A stretch of DNA of 64,000 nucleotides, taken from NCBI GenBank assembly GCA_013911065.1, contig JACERV010000026.1, positions 1 to 64,000 on the forward strand, given 5' to 3'. This document shows, one piece after another, positions 50,744 to 58,961 of this stretch (position 1 is the first letter of the stretch; each line of letters begins with the position of its first letter). The notes under the pieces are model-generated. The model saw only the letters and a program-made list of their open reading frames with translations. It made no database searches and was not told the origin of the DNA. The translations under genes and the position numbers were made by a program. The DNA comes from Ruminococcus sp. (GTDB lineage: Bacteria; Bacillota; Clostridia; Lachnospirales; Lachnospiraceae).

Positions 50744-50785
50744 AAAGAGCGTGGTCCTTAACACTTTTCGGACTCATGCTCTTTT
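50744..50785. terminator. Hairpin terminator between convergent genes
   Basis: aaagagcgtggtcc...ggactcatgctcttt; same arrangement as 43981-44016. Confidence 0.65.
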
Positions 50786-50803
50786 ATGCATATATTTAGT
50801 TAA

Positions 50804-51565
50804 TTATGAGAGCTTAATTTTTAACTTATGAATCTCGTAATGTAAATTTGATACATTCTCAGACAGTAGATTCACTGTATCATGGTCAATCTTAATGCCA
50901 TTAACTATAACCCTTAAACCTTCAAGCTTATCTTCCAGCATGTGGTAATTATTATTAGACTTTTCCTGTACAATGTCTAACTGCTGCAAGATACTATTCT
51001 CCGTACTCCTTAGGCGCTTATTAAACCTCTCTTCCATCTCCTCAAAGCGGCTGTCAATCTTATTAAACCTCGTTTCCAGGCCCCCAAAGCGGCTGTCAAT
51101 CTTATTAAATCTCGTTTCCAGGCCCTCAAAGCGGCTGTCAATCTTATTAAACCTCGTTTCCAGGCCCCCAAAGCGGCTGTCAATCTTATTAAATCTCGTT
51201 TCCAGGCCCTCAAAGCGGCTGTCAATCTTATTAAACCTCGTTTCCAGACCCCCAAAGCGGCTGTCAATCTTATTAAACCTCGCTTCCAGACCCTCAACGC
51301 GGCTGTCAATTTTATTAACCCCCGCTTCCAGACCCTCAACGCGGCTGTCAATCTTATTAAACCCCGCTTCCAGACCCTCAAAGCGGCTGTCAAGCTTATT
51401 AAACCTCGTTTCCAGCCCTCCAAAGCGGCTGTCAAGCATGTTCGATATAGCCTGCAATAATTCACGATCTACCATTCTAATTACCTCGCCTTCCTCTGTT
51501 CTCTTAATTTTTACTCTTTGTACTGCTATAAAGAGAGATTTGTCGTCGGCTTTTGCAAATCCCAA
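50804..51565 (-). CDS. Coiled-coil protein with ten 14-aa tandem repeats (SRFxGLETRFNKID)
   Basis: Repeated SRFGGLETRFNKID / SRFEGLETRFNKID. Confidence 0.85.
   Translation of the reverse strand: MGFAKADDKSLFIAVQRVKIKRTEEGEVIRMVDRELLQAISNMLDSRFGGLETRFNKLDSRFEGLEAGFNKIDSRVEGLEAGVNKIDSRVEGLEARFNKIDSRFGGLETRFNKIDSRFEGLETRFNKIDSRFGGLETRFNKIDSRFEGLETRFNKIDSRFGGLETRFNKIDSRFEEMEERFNKRLRSTENSILQQLDIVQEKSNNNYHMLEDKLEGLRVIVNGIKIDHDTVNLLSENVSNLHYEIHKLKIKLS
51020..51440 (-). repeat. 42-bp coding tandem repeat, ten units, partly in an alternating 84-bp pattern
   Basis: gcggctgtcaatcttattaaacctcgtttccaggccc(c/t)caaa repeats. Confidence 0.92.
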
Positions 51566-51982
51566 GATAAAAGCCCTTCTAATTATTACGGTGGATATGA
51601 GTTTTCTATAGATTTATAGTGCCCGCTCTCTTTAAAATTGTCAAGTCGTGCAGAAACAGACTTTTTTGTTATTTTCCCTATAAGAATACCTCCTTTTTCA
51701 TTGAATAAAACGCTTGCTTTTTAATACAGTAATAATTGTTCATCCATGAATAGTGCTCCGATATGGAGATGTTGAAATGATTTTCACAACTTGAATATGG
51801 CAAGAATGCCTGCTGCTTGATATAATCTAGAATAACACAAAGGCTTTGTCTTAACAAGTTGGCACATTTTACAAAATATGCTATACTAACTACAGCTATC
51901 AATAATTTTCTGCCTTAATATTATAAATACGGCAGCCGAAATATCTTTAGATTTTGTCCTAAGAAATAGGGAGGGTTTACTT

Positions 51983-52669
51983 ATGAGGAAGCTTGATATT
52001 TTCAAAACTATACAACTGATTGTTTATATCATTCTAACCGGTCTCTGCGTTTTCAGAGTCATGACAGATTCTGAAGTCTATCATTATATTGCAACGAATT
52101 CTTCTATACGCATGATATGTGTTCTTTTATGGGTGGTGTTAGGAGTTTCCTTCTTATTTTTGTTTATTGATTTTAGCTTCTTTTCTTCTTTTAAAAGAGA
52201 TTACAGAGATTTAGATTTTGCCGTGCATTCGGACCCTCTTTCCGGTATTCCCAACCGTTTTAGCTGCGATGCTTTGATTGAAAAATACATGGACCAGCCT
52301 TTACCTGAGGATATTGGCTGTATTATGTTTGAGTTATCCAATATTGGGGAAATTAACCGCCTGTATGGTCATATTGAGGGAAATGCCCTTATCAAAGACT
52401 TTTCTAACATCCTTAAAACTGCTTCCATTAATTTATGTTTTATAGGGCGCAACGGGGGAAATAAATTTATAGCTTTATTTGAAGAAGGAAGCGAAAAGAA
52501 AATAGAAACTTTCCTTGAACGCATTTATTTTAAAGTGGACTCTCACAATTCAGGCTCTGACACCCGTCCAATTAATTATAAATATGGACGTGCCTTTCAT
52601 GAAGGAACTGAAGTCAGCACAATTACCGACCTGGTTGCACTTGCAAACAAACGGATTTACAATGATTAA
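51983..52669 (+). CDS. Degenerate GGDEF-domain protein (GGNKF) with two N-terminal TM helices
   Basis: SDPLSGIPNRFSCDALIEKY, FIGRNGGNKFIALFEEG. Confidence 0.82.
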   Translation: MRKLDIFKTIQLIVYIILTGLCVFRVMTDSEVYHYIATNSSIRMICVLLWVVLGVSFLFLFIDFSFFSSFKRDYRDLDFAVHSDPLSGIPNRFSCDALIEKYMDQPLPEDIGCIMFELSNIGEINRLYGHIEGNALIKDFSNILKTASINLCFIGRNGGNKFIALFEEGSEKKIETFLERIYFKVDSHNSGSDTRPINYKYGRAFHEGTEVSTITDLVALANKRIYND

Positions 52670-52711
52670 TTTCACTTGCTGCAGGACTGTATATGGAAGG
52701 TAGGTAGGTAG

Positions 52712-53281
52712 ATGGCAGAATTAGATTATCAATATATATCAACCTTGGTAATCCATGCGAGAACCGGGGACAGTGATTCCTTCGCAGAATTATATGCAGC
52801 AACATATCAGAAGGTATACCGCTTTGCATACAATTATTTGAAAGATGAATATCTGGCACAGGATGCCCTGCAGGAAACATACATACTTGCTCTCAAAAAT
52901 CTATATACTCTGAAGGATTCCAAGCTTTTTATATCCTGGCTGAATCAGATTAGCTTCAGGGTCTGCTTTAATATGCATCAAAAGAGAAAACGTTATAACA
53001 AAGAATTATCTGATTATGATAACAGCAGAACTCAAGAACATACAAAGCATCACGGAGACGTTGAATACCTGGAAGACCAAATTGTTAAAATAGATGAAAA
53101 AAATTACATTATGAAAAAAATTCTGGATCTTCCCCCGGCGGAGTCTCAAGCCATAGTTATGAAATATTATGAGAATATGAAACTGGACGAAATTGCCCAG
53201 GTAATGGACGTAAGCGGCAGTACGGTAAAACGTTATCTAAACCGTGGACGGGCAACATTAGGACAGCTGCTGGAACGTTAA
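52712..53281 (+). CDS. ECF-type RNA polymerase sigma factor
   Basis: FAELYAATYQKVYRFAYNYLKDEYLAQDALQETYI; LPPAESQAIVMKYYENMKLDEIAQVMDVSGSTVKRYLNRG. Confidence 0.93.
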   Translation: MAELDYQYISTLVIHARTGDSDSFAELYAATYQKVYRFAYNYLKDEYLAQDALQETYILALKNLYTLKDSKLFISWLNQISFRVCFNMHQKRKRYNKELSDYDNSRTQEHTKHHGDVEYLEDQIVKIDEKNYIMKKILDLPPAESQAIVMKYYENMKLDEIAQVMDVSGSTVKRYLNRGRATLGQLLER

Positions 53282-53296
53282 GGAGGTGCCTTACCT

Positions 53297-54022
53297 ATGT
53301 TAATAGACAAATTTAAGAAAGACAACGGACCTGTGCTGGATGAGAAAACAGCGGGGCAAATGTTGGAGAACATATTTGATGCATGTGAGGTAGAACCTAA
53401 TTCTGTTCCGCTTTCTGTGCTTACCTCCTACAGTAACTACCGTAGAGAACGTTTTTTGCTGCAAAGGCTCCTTCTCGCTATCATCATGTTATGTTTCTGT
53501 CTGGTGCCCTTGCTATTTATAACGCCTGATATACAATTGAATCCTCAGGGCAGTGCCCCGAAAGGAAAGCCCTCCTATGAACTTGTTGTGAATTCCCTGA
53601 TACCTGTCAGCAGAATAACAGCAACTGTGGATGGCAATCATGTTCCGGTATATGAGGTAGGTGATAAAACTTATTCTGTTGAACCGGTATCAAATGGAAC
53701 TATGACCGTTACCGTAACACTGAAAAACCGTCAATTTTCCTCGGAATCCCTAAATGTCTCCGGAGTTGACACGTCTTCACCCATAGTTTTATCAGACCGC
53801 CTGGCAGGAGACCTTGTTTACTTATATATCTCAGACCCGGATTCCGGGATTGACTATGAAGGAATCTCTGCAATGGATATTGATGGAAAAGAAATACTAC
53901 CTGCTTCTTATGATGAATCAGAAAATTATGTAGTCTTTGACCATCCCGAAAAGTCATTAAATATTTATATTCCCGATAAGGTCGGAAACACTCTTCATTT
54001 AATTCTTACAGTCAAGGAGTGA
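53297..54022 (+). CDS. Single-pass membrane protein, putative anti-sigma partner
   Basis: Cytoplasmic N-terminus, one TM (LLLAIIMLCFCLVPLLFI), extracytoplasmic beta-rich domain; directly after the sigma gene. Confidence 0.6.
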   Translation: MLIDKFKKDNGPVLDEKTAGQMLENIFDACEVEPNSVPLSVLTSYSNYRRERFLLQRLLLAIIMLCFCLVPLLFITPDIQLNPQGSAPKGKPSYELVVNSLIPVSRITATVDGNHVPVYEVGDKTYSVEPVSNGTMTVTVTLKNRQFSSESLNVSGVDTSSPIVLSDRLAGDLVYLYISDPDSGIDYEGISAMDIDGKEILPASYDESENYVVFDHPEKSLNIYIPDKVGNTLHLILTVKE

Positions 54023-54069
54023 GCTCACCGCACTCAATAATTTTAACTTTTGAAAGGGGGTTTGATGCG

Positions 54070-55005
54070 ATGAAGAGAAAAACACAGTTTATAAGTGTAT
54101 TTCTTATCATTTTCATCATGCTCCCTTTTTTTGCCGGCTGCTCCGGAAAAAGTAGCGATGTCTCCAATACTTCCGCTGCAGAAGTTAAAAAAAGAGAGAG
54201 TGCACTCCAGATTCTGCTTCCACAGTCAGGAGGTACTGTTACTTATGGAAATGAAATTGTTTCTATTGATGCCTCAAACACAAGCGAAGGATACGTGATG
54301 GTACAATACAATGGCGGGGCAGAAAAAGTAAAGCTTCAGATTACCATACCTGATGGAACGGTCTATACTTACACTTTATCCTCAGGTACCTATGAGACAT
54401 TTCCCCTCACTGGAGGAAATGGCCCGTATCACCTGGATGTACTGGAAAATGTAAGAGATGATCTTTATGCCCTTTCATTTGCCCAGGATATGGATGTTGC
54501 TGTTCATGATGAATTCCGGCCTTTCCTGTATCCAAATCAATATGTGTGGTTTACAGAAACTTCCAAAGCTGTAGAGCTTGGAAAAAAACTCTCTGATAAA
54601 TCAACAGACGATTTGAGTTATGTACAAAATGTATATTATTATGTAATTGAGAATATTTCCTATGATTATGAGATCGCAGAGAATACCCCCACCGATTATC
54701 TTCCAAACCTGGACAAGACCCTGGAGAAGAAAAAGGGAATCTGCTTCGACTATGCCTCCCTTATGGCTGCTATGCTGCGCTCCCAATCCATTCCCACAAA
54801 GCTGGAAGTAGGATACTCCGGTACGGCATATCATGCCTGGGTCAGTGTCTATTTAAAAGAAAGGGGATGGATAGATAAGATTATTGAATTTGATGGAGAA
54901 AACTGGTCTTTAATGGATCCGACTTTAGCCGCAAACAACAGTAAAAAATCTGTAGGTAAATATATTGGTGACGGAAACAACTATATCGTAAAGTATTCTT
55001 ATTAA
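54070..55005 (+). CDS. Transglutaminase-like lipoprotein
   Basis: Lipobox FFAGCSG; KGICFDYASLMAAMLRSQSIPTKLEVGY, YHAWVSV, WSLMDPTL (Cys-His-Asp triad). Confidence 0.9.
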   Translation: MKRKTQFISVFLIIFIMLPFFAGCSGKSSDVSNTSAAEVKKRESALQILLPQSGGTVTYGNEIVSIDASNTSEGYVMVQYNGGAEKVKLQITIPDGTVYTYTLSSGTYETFPLTGGNGPYHLDVLENVRDDLYALSFAQDMDVAVHDEFRPFLYPNQYVWFTETSKAVELGKKLSDKSTDDLSYVQNVYYYVIENISYDYEIAENTPTDYLPNLDKTLEKKKGICFDYASLMAAMLRSQSIPTKLEVGYSGTAYHAWVSVYLKERGWIDKIIEFDGENWSLMDPTLAANNSKKSVGKYIGDGNNYIVKYSY

Positions 55006-55023
55006 AATAACGGAGGACAGGCT

Positions 55024-56076
55024 ATGGATAAACAGGTGCAGGGAAAACCATTTTCAAATATGGAGATCTCCTCATTTTGCGGGCAGGTTGCTATGATTTT
55101 GCGTTCTGGAATTTCATCTATTGAGGGGATTACCATTATGCTGGAGGATGCTTCTTCCCCGGAGGAAAAAAAAATACTGCAGACTATTTTGGAAAATGTG
55201 CAGGAAACGGGGAGTTTGTACCAGGCACTGGCTGACACAAAGCTTTTTCCCTCTTATATGCTGCATATGATACAAATTGGAGAGGAAACCGGAACGCTGG
55301 ACGAGGTAATGTCTGCCTTGAACTTACATTATGACAGGGAAGATTCCATTGCCAAAAGTATCCGCAATGCCGTTACCTATCCTTTGATTATGTCAGGTAT
55401 GATGGTAATTGTAATCATTGTCCTCCTTGTAAAGGTAATGCCCATATTTAACCAGGTCTTTATTCAGCTTGGTACAGAAATGACCGGGTTTTCAAGGACG
55501 CTTATGAATCTTGGCAATACGATCAACCGGTACTCCATTGTATTTGCTGCCGCCTTAATCCTAATTACAGGTCTTATCCTGCTTGGAACCAGGACAGCAT
55601 CAGGCCGGCAGATTTCCAGAAGCTTTGGATATAGATTCAAATTTACCCGTATGATCTATGAGGAAATTGCTGCCTGCCGTTTTGCAGGGGGAATGGCTCT
55701 TACATTAAGCAGCGGACTGAATCCGGAGCGCAGCATGGAGCTGGTCAGCTCTTTAAATGAAGACACCCGTTTCCAGGAGAAAATTAATTCCTGCCGGCAT
55801 TTGCTTGATGAGGGCAAGGCTTTGCCGGAGGCACTGCATACCACAGGAATATTTACCGGGATGTATGCACATATGGTTTCTATTGGCGGAAAAACTGGTA
55901 CTATGGACCAGGTCATGGATAAAATCGCAGGACTTTATCAAGATGATATTGATACCCGGATGAATAATGGGCTTGCAGTGCTGGAGCCTACGCTGGTCAT
56001 CGCATTATCCCTGATTGTAGGAGTAATTTTACTGTCTGTCATGCTCCCTTTAATGGGAATCATGTCCAGCATTTAA
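55024..56076 (+). CDS. pilC: PilC/GspF-family inner-membrane platform protein
   Basis: FCGQVAMILRSGISSIEGITIMLED, MIQIGEETGTLDEVM, MVSIGGKTGTMDQVMDKIAGLYQDDIDTRMNNGLAVLEPTLVI. Confidence 0.92.
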   Translation: MDKQVQGKPFSNMEISSFCGQVAMILRSGISSIEGITIMLEDASSPEEKKILQTILENVQETGSLYQALADTKLFPSYMLHMIQIGEETGTLDEVMSALNLHYDREDSIAKSIRNAVTYPLIMSGMMVIVIIVLLVKVMPIFNQVFIQLGTEMTGFSRTLMNLGNTINRYSIVFAAALILITGLILLGTRTASGRQISRSFGYRFKFTRMIYEEIAACRFAGGMALTLSSGLNPERSMELVSSLNEDTRFQEKINSCRHLLDEGKALPEALHTTGIFTGMYAHMVSIGGKTGTMDQVMDKIAGLYQDDIDTRMNNGLAVLEPTLVIALSLIVGVILLSVMLPLMGIMSSI

Positions 56077-56077
56077 A

Positions 56078-56428
56078 TTGCAGGAGGCTATTATGACACG
56101 TTTTCAATACAAGAAAAACCAGTACACATACCGCAGGCTCATTCTCTCCATCTGTGTTTTCCTGCTTATTGTGATTTTCTTTTACCAGGGTATTGACTCT
56201 CTGTCTGAAAGCTCTCTCCGGCGTCAGAGGGAAAGCCTGGAAAATGCTCTGAACAGAAGTATTACTTACTGTTACGCGGTGGAAGGAAGCTACCCGCAAA
56301 GCCTGGCTTACCTAAAAGAACATTATGGACTTACTTACAATGAAAACAAGTTTTTTGTGGATTATAGAGTCAGCGGGGCAAATGTTCTTCCCGATGTGAC
56401 GGTAATTGAAATGGAGGAGGGAGACTGA
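56078..56428 (+). CDS. Pilin-like single-pass membrane protein 1
   Basis: N-terminal TM RRLILSICVFLLIVIFFYQG followed by helix and small globular domain. Confidence 0.6.
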   Translation: MQEAIMTRFQYKKNQYTYRRLILSICVFLLIVIFFYQGIDSLSESSLRRQRESLENALNRSITYCYAVEGSYPQSLAYLKEHYGLTYNENKFFVDYRVSGANVLPDVTVIEMEEGD

Positions 56429-56430
56429 TT

Positions 56431-56916
56431 ATGCGCTTTCGAAGCCAAAAGAATCACATGATTGATTTTTTATTTCCTGTAGCACTGCTTTTTGTATTTG
56501 CCGTTTCTGCACTGACAGTCATCCTGCTTGCTGCAAACATTTACCGCTCTGCAACGGAAAACTCTTCTTTGAACTATACCGCCGGAACTTCTCTTTCCTA
56601 TATTGCTGAGAAAATACATCAAAACGATGAAAAGGGAAATGTTTCTCTTGGAACCTTTGACGGACATGATTCTCTCATATTGAAACAGGAGTATAATGGG
56701 ACTGTCTATTTTACTTACATTTATACTGATGGAAATACATTAAAAGAATTATATGTAAAAGATGGCGCGCAGGTTACCGCTGATTCCGGCAAGCCTATTC
56801 TGATAGTGAAGTCTTTTACCATGGACACCGTTAATGAACATACTTTCCGTTTTACCTGCGTTGACGAAAAGGAGCAAAAGGTCTCCACAGTCGTCAGTGT
56901 CAGAAGCACACCATAA
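56431..56916 (+). CDS. DUF4860-like membrane protein / pilin-like 2
   Basis: IDFLFPVALLFVFAVSALTVILLAANIYRSATE, small beta-rich domain. Confidence 0.65.
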   Translation: MRFRSQKNHMIDFLFPVALLFVFAVSALTVILLAANIYRSATENSSLNYTAGTSLSYIAEKIHQNDEKGNVSLGTFDGHDSLILKQEYNGTVYFTYIYTDGNTLKELYVKDGAQVTADSGKPILIVKSFTMDTVNEHTFRFTCVDEKEQKVSTVVSVRSTP

Positions 56917-56927
56917 AGGAGAACACT

Positions 56928-57389
56928 ATGATACGCAGAAACCGGGCAAATTCATCCAGCCTGTTCCTCTTAGAACTGATTCTTGCAATCTTATTTTTTT
57001 CTATTGCAAGTGCTGTTTGCGTACAATTTTTTGTGAAATCCCATTTGCTCAGCCAGGATGCATGGAAATTGAACATTTCTGTCAATGAAGTTTCCAGTGC
57101 GACAGAATTAATACAGGTTTCCCCGGACGCCCGGTCTGCAATAGATTTGATTCATACAGAATACCCTGACTCAGAGATTTCTGATGTCTCAAAAATTTCT
57201 GTATACTATGACAGAGATTTTCTTTCCTGTGCGAAGGCCCAGGCGGTCTATTGCCTGGAAATAAGTTTTATACAAAAAGGTTCCATGCTGGATGCTGCGT
57301 TAAATATGAAAGAACAAAAGGATGAGAAAATCATCTATTCCCTTACCATATCCCATCATCTGCAAAGGAGGCCCGGAAATGGACAATAA
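56928..57389 (+). CDS. Pseudopilin-like membrane protein 3
   Basis: SSLFLLELILAILFFSIASAVCVQFF resembles a prepilin N-terminal helix but without Gly at -1. Confidence 0.7.
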   Translation: MIRRNRANSSSLFLLELILAILFFSIASAVCVQFFVKSHLLSQDAWKLNISVNEVSSATELIQVSPDARSAIDLIHTEYPDSEISDVSKISVYYDRDFLSCAKAQAVYCLEISFIQKGSMLDAALNMKEQKDEKIIYSLTISHHLQRRPGNGQ

Positions 57390-57888
57390 AAAGAAACAGA
57401 TTTCTATTGTAAATATTGGTTCTTCCTCCCTGCTTGTTGTGTTTCTTGTACTTTGCCTGGTAACCTTTTCCACATTATCCTTATCCAGTGCCAAAAGTAA
57501 TTATAATTTCAGTCAAAGGCTTGCGGACAGAAGAGCAGATTATTATGAAGCTTCCAGAAAAGCCGAACTTCTTCTGGATTCTATTGATAATGTCCTTGCA
57601 GAAATTTATGAAGCCTCCACCCTGCCTTACTATTCTGAAGCAGAGAAACGGCTTTCTGAATTAACTTTGAATGAAGATGTGAAGGACATTGTGCTGGAAA
57701 CAAACTTCTCCGCAAAGACTCCTTCCGTATCCTATGCCATATCTATCAATAAAAACCAGGCATTATCCGTTGTGCTTGAATTGACACCTGTGGACAATAC
57801 AGCGGAGGGATTCTATCAGATTAAACAGTGGAAGGCTGTTTCCACTGCTGATTGGGAAGGAAACAATACATTAAAACTAATCCAATGA
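57379..57888 (+). CDS. Pilin-like membrane protein 4
   Basis: N-terminal TM SSLLVVFLVLCLVTFSTLSLSSA followed by extended helix; likely start MDNKKKQ at 57379. Confidence 0.6.
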   Translation: MDNKKKQISIVNIGSSSLLVVFLVLCLVTFSTLSLSSAKSNYNFSQRLADRRADYYEASRKAELLLDSIDNVLAEIYEASTLPYYSEAEKRLSELTLNEDVKDIVLETNFSAKTPSVSYAISINKNQALSVVLELTPVDNTAEGFYQIKQWKAVSTADWEGNNTLKLIQ

Positions 57889-57905
57889 TTTAAAGGAGAT
57901 TCTAT

Positions 57906-58961
57906 ATGAACGCAAGATCAATCCTGGAGCAGGCCGTCACTGACGGAGCATCTGATGTATTTATTGTAGCAGGTCTTCCCGTGGCCTGCCGGAAAAATGG
58001 GCTTACCGCCCGTCTCTACAAAGATAAGCTGCTCCCCGTGGATACAGAAACTTTATTAGGTGAAATTTACCAGATGGCAGAAAACCGGGACATCAGCAGA
58101 CTTTATCAACATGGGGATGATGACTTTTCCTTTGCAATCCAGGGAGTATCACGTTTCCGTGTCAGCGCCTACAAACAAAGGGGTACCTTATCTGCGGTAA
58201 TTCGAATTATAACCTTTCAGCTCCCTGACCCGAAGGAGTTAGGAATCCCGGACCATATCATACAGCTTGGAAACAGCAGTAAAGGCATGACTCTTGTGAC
58301 AGGCCCTGCCGGAAGCGGGAAGTCTACCACTCTTGCCTGTATTATTCACCAGATAAATAAAACAAAATGCGGACATATTATCACCCTGGAAGACCCTTTA
58401 GAATTTCTTCACCGGCATAACCAAAGTATCGTAAGCCAGCGGGAAATTAACGTAGACACAGACAGCTATGTAAACGCTCTGCGGGCTGCCCTGAGGCAAA
58501 GCCCCGATGTTATTCTTCTCGGAGAGATGAGAGACTATGAAACAATAAACGTTGCCATGACGGCCGCAGAGACCGGGCACCTGCTCTTTTCTACCCTTCA
58601 CACAATCGGAGCCGCCAACACAATTGACAGAATCATAGATGTATTTCCGCCTAACCAGCAAAAGCAAATTGGCGTACAGCTATCCATGGTTTTGAATTCC
58701 GTTGTGTCACAGCAGCTGGTGCCTACAGTAGACGGCAAAGTGGTTCCCGCATTTGAGATCATGACTGTAACACCGGCTATCCGCAATATGATACGAGATA
58801 ATAAGGTGCATCAGATTGACGGCCTTATTTATTCTTCTGTAAAAGAAGACATGGTCTCCATGGACACCAGCCTGCTGAAGTTGTATCAGGCCGGCACCAT
58901 TAGCAAAGAGACTGCCTTAACATATGCTGCAAATCCGGAAATGCTGAGCAAAAAGCTTTAA
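57906..58961 (+). CDS. pilT: PilT-family twitching ATPase
   Basis: GPAGSGKSTTLACII Walker A; DVILLGEMRDYETINVAMTAAETGHLLFSTLHT; AIRNMIRDNKVHQI. Confidence 0.96.
   Translation: MNARSILEQAVTDGASDVFIVAGLPVACRKNGLTARLYKDKLLPVDTETLLGEIYQMAENRDISRLYQHGDDDFSFAIQGVSRFRVSAYKQRGTLSAVIRIITFQLPDPKELGIPDHIIQLGNSSKGMTLVTGPAGSGKSTTLACIIHQINKTKCGHIITLEDPLEFLHRHNQSIVSQREINVDTDSYVNALRAALRQSPDVILLGEMRDYETINVAMTAAETGHLLFSTLHTIGAANTIDRIIDVFPPNQQKQIGVQLSMVLNSVVSQQLVPTVDGKVVPAFEIMTVTPAIRNMIRDNKVHQIDGLIYSSVKEDMVSMDTSLLKLYQAGTISKETALTYAANPEMLSKKL

Noticed and set aside
51020-51440. 42-bp repeats considered as CRISPR
   Set aside because: Head-to-tail coding repeats with no spacers and no cas genes nearby.
50973-51611. 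212-aa plus-strand ORF and 151-aa minus alternative ORF over the 42-bp repeats
   Set aside because: Open only because a stop-free repeat unit is tandemly copied; the NKIDSRFxGLETRF frame is the sensible coding frame.
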